Source of the DNA: Shewanella electrodiphila
GTDB taxonomy: Bacteria; Pseudomonadota; Gammaproteobacteria; Enterobacterales; Shewanellaceae
Direction: 5' to 3'
Length of the DNA: 64,000 nt
NCBI RefSeq assembly: GCF_023283985.1
Contig: NZ_JAKIKU010000016.1
Coordinates: 1 to 64,000 of the forward strand
Shown here: piece after piece, positions 46,101 through 53,060 of the stretch
Position numbering within the stretch: the stretch's first letter is position 1
Layout: each line of letters starts with the position of its first letter
The notes under the pieces: generated by a model
Databases searched by the model: none
Seen by the model: the letters and a program-made list of their open reading frames with translations, nothing else
Told to the model about the DNA's origin: nothing
Program-made: the position numbers and the translations under genes

Positions 46101-47486
46101 CAACAAGGCGAAACCACTCATTATGTTGGTGTATTCTCAGACATTACCCGTCGTAAACAACAAGAAGAAGAATTAAGAAAGCTCACTAACAGTGATATTT
46201 TAACGGGCCTTCCTAACCGTTCTAGCCTTCAAGTTACCTTGAATAATTTAGTTAAAAAAGATATTCATCACACTTTGATGGTTTTAGATTTGGATAACTT
46301 CAAGCGGATTAATGACTCTCTTGGTCATCAAATTGGTGATGAGTTACTTGTTGATGTTGCCAAACGTATTCAAAACAATGTGCCTAAACATGTGAGTTTA
46401 TATCGTTTAGGCGGCGATGAATTTGCAATTTTAGTTGATCACAACCCTGATATTGGGTCTTGTGCAGCAATTGCCTCACGGATCATTGATGCTTTAAAAG
46501 AAGAGTTTAAAATTGACGATGAGTCATTAGTTGTGGGCTTGAGTATTGGTATTGTGCTGTATCCAGAAGACGAACAAAATGAACAAGCCTTGCTACGTAA
46601 AGCAGATATTGCCATGTATCACGCAAAGTCAGGCGGTGGCAATCGTTATCAATTCTATTCAGAATCATTAAATCAGAATGCATTACGTCAACTGGAAATT
46701 GAAAACTTAATTCGAGAAGGCCTTAAAGAGGATCTCTTTGAAGTTTACTACCAACCTAAAGTGGATTTGAAACAAGACAGCCTCGTTGGCATGGAAGCTT
46801 TGGTTAGGCTAGTTCACCCCGAACACGGAATTATTGCTCCTAATGAATTTATTCCATTAGCTGAAGAAAACGGTCTTATTGTTGAAATCGGTGATTTAGT
46901 TTTACGAAAAGCTTGCTTTGCAGCACAGAAATGGCGTGAACAAGGCATTTTTAACGGCCGTGTCGCCATTAATTTATCATCTAGACAGTTTGCCCTTCCC
47001 GATCTACAACAACGTATCTCCAGCGTCTTACAGCTTACTAAGCTACCTGCTTGTCATTTAGAATTGGAGATCACTGAAAGTACAATCATCAAAAACCCAG
47101 AAAATGCAATTAAAGTTATGAACCAACTTGCCCAAATGGGCGTGACCTTAGCGTTGGATGATTTCGGTACTGGTTATTCATCATTATCTTATTTAAAGCG
47201 TTTCCCAATCCACTGTTTAAAAATTGATAAGTCATTTGTTGATGACATCAGTAAATCAGATAGAGATCTGAAAATGGTAGACAGTATTATCACCATCGCA
47301 CATAACATGGGCTTATCAGTTGTCGGTGAAGGGGTTGAAGATGATGCTCAACTCAATATATTGAAAGCGCTAAAATGTGAAGAGATACAAGGTTACATTT
47401 TTAGTAAGCCAGTACCAGAAGTTGAATTTACCAAGTTATTGAATATCAATTTCAACAAACAAGAAGAAAAGCAAATTATCAGTTAA
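43197..47486 (+). CDS. Periplasmic-propeller sensor with PAS-PAS-GGDEF-EAL output
   Basis: The protein is 1429 residues. A signal peptide (about 1-24) is followed by a Reg_prop beta-propeller (about 30-600; D-G-F-V-W-L-G-T-V-N-G-L-N-R-F-D is a clear blade). A Y_Y_Y domain (about 620-705), one membrane helix (about 718-738) and two PAS domains (about 760-865 and 875-985) come next. Then GGDEF (about 995-1150; L-G-G-D-E-F intact) and EAL (about 1175-1420; M-E-A-L-V-R and D-D-F-G-T-G-Y-S-S intact). Both catalytic motifs look functional, so it could make or degrade c-di-GMP in response to an extracytoplasmic ligand. The propeller-coding half (43,300-45,000) is noticeably more AT-rich than the output half. 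The repeat gene lies 82 bp downstream. Confidence 0.93.
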   Translation: MQMISRLVICTFLLAHALTGLAFADSGTNYDLTLNTEIYNTEDGLSQVTVTSIIEDKDGFVWLGTVNGLNRFDGTNFKHFFAEDGSSNLPSSFIKTLIVDNQNRIIVGTDLGLAMYDDESESFTTIEIDNKPLSEAIWSIAPLSKGIAIGLNNKILILSDNLTRVLWEFNSEVLQEVKKVIEVGNSLFIRNYNGIVFKLEDNKLSTVAYKSNDIGIISNKLFISTNDGLYSIKNNTKEKVSDIVMTYLEPSRSGDELTSIIDSDIVRIDSTNRIKKIGFIEQDASRKRPYIKETKSAIFITDVNLGVIKIDRNRNLIKNSKIIKENIWAITQTDENIFLATDSLDVRVLDKSLKYLYSVTIENASGPKSIKVLNNQLYTGNITGLTKTDLSTLETVQILNRHISNVKISESKDKIYASTINGKVFVIKNSKVINTLTTGERYPIFDLIEKNNELWIASQGGLFKIKDGNTEKIFSESMVTTLKFDENELYFGTRNSLLKLNIKTNELKEIFRHNKLIYSIEIFDNFLVSASAMELNITNKTSFKNLKLTNRNGSQSDYNSLASLHIGDYSLFGGTKGISIVNPNEIYNDILMSGSTNAALIDFSLFNVSEKIGGKILNKPINKQRNITLKYSDYPFTFTFVTPGQPLEEFDFYYQMEGLNDSWLPSQNINSATYTNLSAGIYNFHVYAINKLSGKQSETKSIQITVTPPWYYSFEAKLSYTLLCFIVLFIITKIILRRRQIQKQIALSEERLKLSLWGSGDEMWDWDIETGEIYRSNIWGTLEFPQDGQRSGKPGEESNIHPLDQNRVKTALNDHFKGLTDHFEVAYRVKSRENLWMWILDRAKIVERDQKENPVRMTGTIKNINNLKQTEEQLRLFERAIENISEGMFILDEKYRFVEVNDACCELTNQSREEFIGQLFSFSRYPESYSNQIHASLSQQGCWSNELEANKGDGSHFLMELTVDAIYNQQGETTHYVGVFSDITRRKQQEEELRKLTNSDILTGLPNRSSLQVTLNNLVKKDIHHTLMVLDLDNFKRINDSLGHQIGDELLVDVAKRIQNNVPKHVSLYRLGGDEFAILVDHNPDIGSCAAIASRIIDALKEEFKIDDESLVVGLSIGIVLYPEDEQNEQALLRKADIAMYHAKSGGGNRYQFYSESLNQNALRQLEIENLIREGLKEDLFEVYYQPKVDLKQDSLVGMEALVRLVHPEHGIIAPNEFIPLAEENGLIVEIGDLVLRKACFAAQKWREQGIFNGRVAINLSSRQFALPDLQQRISSVLQLTKLPACHLELEITESTIIKNPENAIKVMNQLAQMGVTLALDDFGTGYSSLSYLKRFPIHCLKIDKSFVDDISKSDRDLKMVDSIITIAHNMGLSVVGEGVEDDAQLNILKALKCEEIQGYIFSKPVPEVEFTKLLNINFNKQEEKQIIS

Positions 47487-47489
47487 CAT

Positions 47490-47505
47490 TGGCACAACAA
47501 GTGCA
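47490..47505 (+). promoter_or_regulatory. Sigma-54 (-24/-12) promoter upstream of the repeat-protein gene
   Basis: TGGCACAACAAGTGCA matches the RpoN consensus TGGCACGN4TTGCA at 10 of the 12 defined bases (A for G and G for T). GG (47491-47492) and GC (47503-47504) have the required 10-nt spacing. Transcription would start near 47515-47517, about 50 nt before the ATG at 47569. Confidence 0.72.
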
Positions 47506-47510
47506 AGTAG

Positions 47511-47555
47511 CAGTTCAGACGTCAAATAAAAAACTTTTTTATTAACCCTGAACTG
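47511..47555 (+). promoter_or_regulatory. Inverted repeat in the leader of the repeat-protein gene
   Basis: CAGTTCAG (47511-47518) and CTGAACTG (47548-47555) are exact inverted copies. Between them AATAAAA and TTTTATT extend the pairing. The structure ends just before the GAGAGA that could serve as ribosome-binding site. It may terminate readthrough from the GGDEF-EAL gene, bind a regulator, or control translation. Confidence 0.6.
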
Positions 47556-47568
47556 AGAGACTAAAACA

Positions 47569-48570
47569 ATGATTAACGGAATTATCATAGCTGCACTTCT
47601 AACTTCGACTTCTGCTGCTAACACTACAATGGAAGTACTCCCTACTATTCACCCTGAAATGGTTAAGACAGTAGGACTACCAAACATTAAGTTCAGCAAC
47701 ACAAATGCCCAAGTCGCTGGCCTACCAAACATCAAGTTCAGCAACACAAACACACAAGTAGCCGGCCTGCCAAACATCAAATTCAGCAACACAAACACAC
47801 AAGTTGCCGGTCTGCCAAACATCAAATTCAGCAACACAAACAATCAAGTAGCTGGCCTGCCAAACATCAAATTCAGCAACAAAAACAGGCAAGTTGCCGG
47901 CCTGCCAAACATCAAGTTCAGCAACACAAACAATCAAGTAGCTGGCCTGCCAAACATCAAATTCAGCAACACAAACACGCAAGTTGCTGGTCTGCCAAAC
48001 ATAAAATTTAGCAACACAAACACACAAGTAGCTGGCCTGCCAAACATCAAATTCAGCAACACAAACACACAGGTAGCCGGTCTACCAAATATTAAATTCA
48101 GCAACACAAACACACAAGTAGCCGGTCTACCAAACATTAAATTCAGCAACACAAACAATCAAGTTGCCGGTCTGCCAAACATCAAATTCAGCAACACAAA
48201 CACACAAGTCGCTGGTCTGCCAAATATCAAGTTTAGCAACACAAACACACAAGTTGCCGGTCTGCCAAACATCAAATTCAGCAACACAAACACACAAGTT
48301 GCCGGTCTACCAAACATCAAGTTTAGCAACACAAACACACAAGTAGCTGGCCTGCCAAACATCAAATTCAGCAACACAAACACACAAGTTGCCGGTCTAC
48401 CAAACATCAAGTTTAGCAACACAAACACACAAGTTGCCGGTCTGCCAAACATCAAATTTAGCAACACAAACACTCAAGTAGCTGGCTTGCCAAACATTAA
48501 ATTTGCAGAAACTAATATACATGTAGCAGGTTTACCAAACATCAAATTCAGCAACACAAGCATTGCTTAA
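47569..48570 (+). CDS. Protein of 20 tandem 15-residue repeats, unknown function
   Basis: The product is 333 residues. The first 17 residues (M-I-N-G then I-I-I-A-A-L-L) resemble a short signal peptide but lack a basic n-region. A linker to about residue 35 precedes 20 uninterrupted repeats of A-G-L-P-N-I-K-F-S-N-T-N-T-Q-V. Variation is confined mostly to the N-T-N-T-Q positions; copy 5 has K-N-R-Q, and copy 19 is A-E-T-N-I-H. I recognise no family. Regular 15-residue coils with a T-x-T step and Asn/Gln ladders suggest a beta-solenoid or amyloid-like structure, as in matrix, adhesin or ice-binding proteins; this is inference. A sigma-54 promoter precedes it and a 38-codon gene follows. Confidence 0.85.
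   Translation: MINGIIIAALLTSTSAANTTMEVLPTIHPEMVKTVGLPNIKFSNTNAQVAGLPNIKFSNTNTQVAGLPNIKFSNTNTQVAGLPNIKFSNTNNQVAGLPNIKFSNKNRQVAGLPNIKFSNTNNQVAGLPNIKFSNTNTQVAGLPNIKFSNTNTQVAGLPNIKFSNTNTQVAGLPNIKFSNTNTQVAGLPNIKFSNTNNQVAGLPNIKFSNTNTQVAGLPNIKFSNTNTQVAGLPNIKFSNTNTQVAGLPNIKFSNTNTQVAGLPNIKFSNTNTQVAGLPNIKFSNTNTQVAGLPNIKFSNTNTQVAGLPNIKFAETNIHVAGLPNIKFSNTSIA
47674..48567 (+). repeat. 45-bp minisatellite, 20 units, coding
   Basis: Units of 45 bp run without spacers from 47674 to 48567 (first and last are 42 bp). Differences between copies are mainly silent (CTGCCAAAC or CTACCAAAC, GTAGCC or GTTGCC), so the protein repeat is under constraint while copies also look homogenised. The last two units are the most divergent. 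Confidence 0.97.
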
Positions 48571-48580
48571 GGAAATCATT

Positions 48581-48697
48581 ATGTTTAATTCATTAAAGAA
48601 AGCCCTTGGTATTGCTCAACCACAACGTAAAAAGGTAAAGCTACCTGAAGGTTTAGAACATTTAGAAGTCATTAAAGCTAAAGCTTGGTGGAGTTAA
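48581..48697 (+). CDS. 38-residue basic small protein downstream of the repeat protein
   Basis: The start ATG follows AAGGA by 7 nt and lies 10 bp after the repeat-gene stop. The peptide begins M-F-N-S-L-K-K-A-L-G-I-A, continues with a basic Q-R-K-K-V-K-L-P-E-G, and ends K-A-K-A-W-W-S. It is probably amphipathic, with a Trp-Trp C-terminus. A terminator follows at 48731-48758. I know no relatives. It could be an accessory, chaperone-like or peptide product of the same operon. Confidence 0.65.
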   Translation: MFNSLKKALGIAQPQRKKVKLPEGLEHLEVIKAKAWWS

Positions 48698-48730
48698 ATT
48701 TGCGTAGTTTAACAATCAACTATAACCAAT

Positions 48731-48758
48731 AAAAAAGGGAGCAAATGCTCCCTTTTTT
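48731..48758. terminator. Bidirectional terminator after the repeat operon
   Basis: GGGAGC (48737-48742) and GCTCCC (48747-48752) enclose a 4-nt loop, with A6 before and T6 after. It serves the plus-strand repeat operon and the minus-strand small gene at 48774. Confidence 0.92.
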
Positions 48759-48773
48759 ATTGGTGTTATCAAT

Positions 48774-48974
48774 TCAAAAATGATTGGTCTGCTCACTCTC
48801 AATAGAGAGCTTTCTAAGCAATAAGTATTTGTGACTATTAAATAACGGATACGCTAATGGCCCCATTAACAATCCCGCCAATGACCACCTTTTAACAGCC
48901 ATACCGTTACTAAAAGCCTGGTTACCTAGGTAATAGCCTGATGCACACGATAATAAGATAAGTAGAAATATCAC
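48774..48974 (-). CDS. Small membrane protein of unknown function
   Basis: The protein has 66 residues. The start is a GTG at 48972-48974 with AGAGG about 5 nt upstream, which supports it as a real gene. There are two hydrophobic segments (about 1-17 and 31-46); G-Y-Y-L-G-N-Q-A and G-L-L-M-G-P-L-A-Y-P-L-F look conserved in style. It is closed by the shared terminator at 48731-48758. Confidence 0.6.
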   Translation of the reverse strand: MIFLLILLSCASGYYLGNQAFSNGMAVKRWSLAGLLMGPLAYPLFNSHKYLLLRKLSIESEQTNHF

Positions 48975-49164
48975 TGAAACCTCTATAATTCATTCAGTTA
49001 ACATCATTCCTTAATGTATGGGTAAATTAATATGTATTGTCATCACCCTCAACGCTCAGATTATAACCAAACCTAAGCGTATTTACTAATAGCCTTTAAA
49101 AGCAATAATCAATCAAATACACAAACGGGCTATTTTTTAGGCAAATAACTGCCACTTTCGCATG

Positions 49165-49190
49165 AAAAAGCGGCACAATGTTGCCGCTTT
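49165..49190 (-). terminator. Terminator of fadIJ
   Basis: AAAGCGGCA (49167-49175) and TGCCGCTTT (49182-49190) form a 9-bp stem, followed on the minus strand by T5. It lies 36 bp past the fadJ stop. Confidence 0.9.
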
Positions 49191-49225
49191 GTAGAATTAT
49201 CAATAGCAAAAAGTATTAATTAAGG

Positions 49226-51346
49226 CTAATAAAAATTAATCCCCTCTTCCGCCATTTGAATTAATTTGTCACATGGTGTGAAACGTTCACCATGTTGTTG
49301 TTCATATTGACGTAACTTTGACACTAGTGTCGCGATGCCCATTGAGTCCATATAACGGAATGGACCACCTAAAAATGGTGGAAAACCGATACCAAAAATA
49401 GCGCCAATATCACCGTCGCGAGGGTTTGCAATTATTCCTTCATCTAAACAGCGCACCGCTTCGTTCAACATGAGTACAACGCAGCGCATCGCAATGTCAC
49501 TTGCTGAGCCTGTTGTTTGATTGCTGACACCCAGTACTTGGTAGACAGTCTCGTCCACTAATTTAGCTTTAGACTTTTTATTGCCATATTGATAGAAACC
49601 TTTGCCATTTTTACGTCCCTTACGGTCATCAGCAAGTAACTTATCAAACGCATCTGGCGCTCTAAAACGTTCACCTAATTCTTGCGTTAAGATTGGCGCG
49701 ATCTTAGCGCCTACATCTATCCCCACTTCATCAAGTAGTGTTATAGGTCCGACAGGAAAACCGAATTTAACCAAGGCTTTATCAAGGCTTTCTACTTTCT
49801 CGCCAGATAATAAAACTTGAGCGGCTTCATTCATGTAAGGAGCAAGAATACGGTTAACATAAAAACCTGCACCATCCTGAACAACAATAGGCGTCTTGCC
49901 TTGCTTACGCGCAAAAGCAACTGTGGTAGCAATGGTTTCAGGTGATGTAGTTTTATGTGCAATAACTTCAACTAACGGCATTTTTTCTACAGGAGAAAAA
50001 TAATGTAAACCGATGACATTTTCAGGTCTTTGCGCCGCTTCTGCAATCTGACCAATAGGTAAAGATGAAGTGTTAGATGCAAAAATTGTGTTTTCATGAC
50101 ATTCGCGCTCTACATCTTTCACCATCTGATGCTTGAGTGCTAAATCTTCAAATACCGCTTCAACGACGATATCCGCATCTTTAACGCCTTTATATTCTGT
50201 TGTCGTCGTCATTAACGCCATTAAATTATCTCTAACAGCGGGTGTCATATGACGTCGCTTGACCCCTTTCGCCAATAATTTATAGGCATAAGCTAATGCG
50301 TTGCTTAAGCCTTTGTCATTGATGTCTTTCACACGAGCAGGAATTTTAGCTTTAGTGGTTGTAACAGAAGCGATACCGCCACCCATCAAGCCACCACCAA
50401 TCACAAGTGCTTTATTCACTTTTCGTGGTTCAGCACCTTCTGCTCCAGTTTCTTTTTTCATTTCAGTCGTTGCAAAAAAGATGCTGCGAAGTGATTCAGA
50501 TTCAGGAGACATGACGAGTTCTGCAAAATGGCTTGCTTCAACCTCAAGCCCTTTAATCATGCCTTTATTCATCCCTTGCTTAACACAGTCGATGATTTTA
50601 GCTGGTGCAGGATAATTACCCAGTGTTTTCTTTTGTACTTGTTTTGCGGCTTGATCGAAGATGATATCGCGAGTGGTACTTGTGGATTCAAGCACCTTAT
50701 TTAGTGCGCTCTTCTTGGCAACTTTAGCCGCAGACTTTCCTTTCTTGGCCATTGCAATGGCGGTGTCCAACAAAATTGACTCAGGAACAACATCATCAAC
50801 AAGCGCCATTTTAAGTGCTTGCTTAGGACGGATTTGCTTACCCGTTAGCATCATATCAAGTGCAGTTGTGATGCCTACTTTTCTTGGTAAACGTTGCGTA
50901 CCGCCACCACCTGGCAATAAACCAAGCTGAACTTCAGGTACACCCATGATAGTTTTCTTATCATCAGTACACACACGTAAATGACACGCTAAAGCTAACT
51001 CTAAACCGCCACCTAAACAGGCACCATTAATTGCAGCAACAACAGGTATTGATAGTTTCTCAAGTTCATTGAAAACGACATGGCCTTGTTGTGATAATTC
51101 TTTCGCAGCTGACACACTGGTACATGCGTCAAGCATACTAATATCAGCACCTGCGACAAAAGAATCTGATTTCCCTGAAATAACCACTAAGCCTTTTACA
51201 CTCGCGTCGTGTTTAATTTCAGCTAAAATTTCGCTTATTTCAGGGCCAAACTCTGCTTTTAAGGTGTTCATGGTTTCACCAGGAACATCCATAGTCAAAA
51301 TAGCAATACCGTCTTCGCGGCGAGATAAATTAAATGTCTTTTCCAT
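49226..51346 (-). CDS. fadJ: Fatty acid oxidation complex alpha subunit FadJ
   Basis: The protein (706 residues) combines enoyl-CoA hydratase/isomerase (about 1-190; I-N-G-A-C-L-G-G-G-L-E and P-E-V-Q-L-G-L-L-P-G-G-G-G-T) with 3-hydroxyacyl-CoA dehydrogenase. The dehydrogenase half carries V-I-G-G-G-L-M-G-G-G-I near 318 and G-L-H-Y-F-S-P-V-E-K-M-P near 450. It oxidises fatty acyl-CoA in the FadIJ complex. fadI lies 5 bp upstream. Length fits E. coli FadJ (714). Confidence 0.96.
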   Translation of the reverse strand: MEKTFNLSRREDGIAILTMDVPGETMNTLKAEFGPEISEILAEIKHDASVKGLVVISGKSDSFVAGADISMLDACTSVSAAKELSQQGHVVFNELEKLSIPVVAAINGACLGGGLELALACHLRVCTDDKKTIMGVPEVQLGLLPGGGGTQRLPRKVGITTALDMMLTGKQIRPKQALKMALVDDVVPESILLDTAIAMAKKGKSAAKVAKKSALNKVLESTSTTRDIIFDQAAKQVQKKTLGNYPAPAKIIDCVKQGMNKGMIKGLEVEASHFAELVMSPESESLRSIFFATTEMKKETGAEGAEPRKVNKALVIGGGLMGGGIASVTTTKAKIPARVKDINDKGLSNALAYAYKLLAKGVKRRHMTPAVRDNLMALMTTTTEYKGVKDADIVVEAVFEDLALKHQMVKDVERECHENTIFASNTSSLPIGQIAEAAQRPENVIGLHYFSPVEKMPLVEVIAHKTTSPETIATTVAFARKQGKTPIVVQDGAGFYVNRILAPYMNEAAQVLLSGEKVESLDKALVKFGFPVGPITLLDEVGIDVGAKIAPILTQELGERFRAPDAFDKLLADDRKGRKNGKGFYQYGNKKSKAKLVDETVYQVLGVSNQTTGSASDIAMRCVVLMLNEAVRCLDEGIIANPRDGDIGAIFGIGFPPFLGGPFRYMDSMGIATLVSKLRQYEQQHGERFTPCDKLIQMAEEGINFY

Positions 51347-51351
51347 CAGAA

Positions 51352-52662
51352 TTACTCCACTTCAACTATCATTGCTGCGCCAAGACCACCAGCAGCACAA
51401 GCTGTTGCTAGACCAGTACCACCACCACGTCGTTTTAATTCACGACACACTTGAGTGATTAAACGTGTACCAGTAGCTGCAAATGGATGTCCATAAGCCA
51501 ACGAGCCACCTAAAACGTTAAATTTACTCATATCGATTTCACCGATTGCGCGGTTTCTACCAAGCTTTTCTTCGGCAAACTTTTTAGAACCAAACATTTG
51601 CATATTCGCTAGTGTTTGCGCAGCAAACGCTTCATGCATTTCAATAAGGGTTAGATCTTCAAGCTCCATTCCTGCACGTTTTAATGCAAGCGGCGTAGCG
51701 TAAGACGGTCCCATTAACATGTCTTGCCAAACATCAATGGCAGTAAATGCATAACTCTTAATGTAACCAATAGGCTGATAACCTAACGCTTTAGCTCTGC
51801 CTTCACTCATTAAAATAATGGCTGAAGCACCATCAGTTAATGGCGTACTATTGGCTGCAGTAACAGAACCATGTTTACGGTCAAAAGCAGGACGTAATTT
51901 TGCGTAAGACTCAAGCACTGAGTTTTCGCGGATATTATTATCACGGTCAATGAATTGCTTATAAGGAGGTACGTGAGCGGTCATGACTTCGTCACGTAAG
52001 TTACCTGTGTTCCAGGTTTCTGTAGCCAATGTGTGCGAGCGATGCGCCAATGCATCTTGATCAGCACGGCTAATGCCATAGGTCTTTGCCATTTGCTCAG
52101 CTGTTTGCCCCATAGAAAGGCCAGTTGAGTACTCAGCTACCGCTGGCGGTACAGGCATTAAATCTTTAAGACCTAAGCGCCGAGCTATCGCGAATTTTTG
52201 CTTGAAGGTACGCGCTTTATTTAAATCAACCAGAGCATGTGCTAATTTTTTTGAAACGCCAATTGGCAATACAGAAGAAGAGTCTGCACCACCTGCGATA
52301 CCTATTTCAACATTGCCTGTCATGATAGATTCAGCCACATTCACTGCAGACTGAAAACTTGTAGCACAAGCTCGGGTCACACTGTAAGCATCGGTTGAAA
52401 CATCCATGCCTGTGCCCAACACAATTTCACGGGCGATATTCGGCGCGGCTGGCATTTGCACCACTTGACCATACACAAGCTGTTCAATAGTTTTAGGGTC
52501 TAACTCTGAACGCGATAGCAATTCATTAACCACCATTTTGCCCATATCTAATGCTGATACGCCATGAAATGCGGTAGCTTGTTTTGCGAATGGGGTACGT
52601 AAGCCCGCCACGATTGCAATGCGCTCTCCGCGGGCGTTGGTTACTTGTTGTCTATCACTCAT
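51352..52662 (-). CDS. fadI: 3-ketoacyl-CoA thiolase FadI
   Basis: The protein has 436 residues. The acyl-accepting Cys is in V-T-R-A-C-A-T-S-F-Q, N-S-T-P-L-T-D-G-A lies in the middle, H-E-A-F-A-A-Q carries a catalytic His, and the second Cys is in A-T-A-C-A-A-G-G-L-G. It cleaves 3-ketoacyl-CoA with CoA. GAGGG lies 8 nt before the ATG. It is first gene of the fadIJ operon, controlled by the FadR-like site at 52731-52747. Confidence 0.96.
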   Translation of the reverse strand: MSDRQQVTNARGERIAIVAGLRTPFAKQATAFHGVSALDMGKMVVNELLSRSELDPKTIEQLVYGQVVQMPAAPNIAREIVLGTGMDVSTDAYSVTRACATSFQSAVNVAESIMTGNVEIGIAGGADSSSVLPIGVSKKLAHALVDLNKARTFKQKFAIARRLGLKDLMPVPPAVAEYSTGLSMGQTAEQMAKTYGISRADQDALAHRSHTLATETWNTGNLRDEVMTAHVPPYKQFIDRDNNIRENSVLESYAKLRPAFDRKHGSVTAANSTPLTDGASAIILMSEGRAKALGYQPIGYIKSYAFTAIDVWQDMLMGPSYATPLALKRAGMELEDLTLIEMHEAFAAQTLANMQMFGSKKFAEEKLGRNRAIGEIDMSKFNVLGGSLAYGHPFAATGTRLITQVCRELKRRGGGTGLATACAAGGLGAAMIVEVE

Positions 52663-52730
52663 TGTTCACCCTCTTGTAATTGTTTAGCCTTTAACTGGCT
52701 TATCAGTGAATATCGATTAATGTCAGACAG

Positions 52731-52747
52731 ATCTGGTCTGACCATAA
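52731..52747 (-). promoter_or_regulatory. FadR-like operator of fadIJ
   Basis: ATCTGGTCTGACCATAA fits the FadR palindrome AACTGGTCNGACCAGTT in its central 11 bp (CTGGTCTGACC). It lies about 70-85 bp upstream of fadI. A candidate -35 (CTGACA) and weak -10 (GATAAG) are just downstream on the minus strand, so FadR bound here would block RNA polymerase until long-chain acyl-CoA is present. Confidence 0.78.
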
Positions 52748-53060
52748 AAGTGTGATCTGATTCTAACTTTTAATTGCGAAGTTTTAAACATCTGTATGAA
52801 AATAAGCTCAAATTAAAGGCATACCTTGCCTGAAATACGCAATTTATAGTAATAAAATCATCGAATTAAAATTTAGAGCTTTAGCTTTAATTTGTCATTT
52901 TTTGTATATATTCATTCATTCTTTGCGAACTTAACTCAGTTAACCTTTGCTAATGAATAAATAAAAATGAAAATCTGTTAATCATACTAGCCAAAGGCTA
53001 ATGAAATTCATTAACATGGGTTTAATTAGAACAAAATTCAGCAAATAATTGAGTATCATC

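Noticed and set aside
47649..48473. Open frames on the minus strand with repeated M-F-G-R-P-A-T-C units
   Set aside because: They are antisense shadows of the 45-bp repeats. Because 45 is a multiple of three, any frame lacking a stop in one unit stays open. They have no ribosome-binding sites.
47674..48567. Possible CRISPR array
   Set aside because: Repeats are contiguous, with no unique spacers, are fully coding, and have no cas genes nearby.
50301..50930. Plus-strand frames opposite fadJ
   Set aside because: Antisense shadows of a well-conserved gene without ribosome-binding sites.
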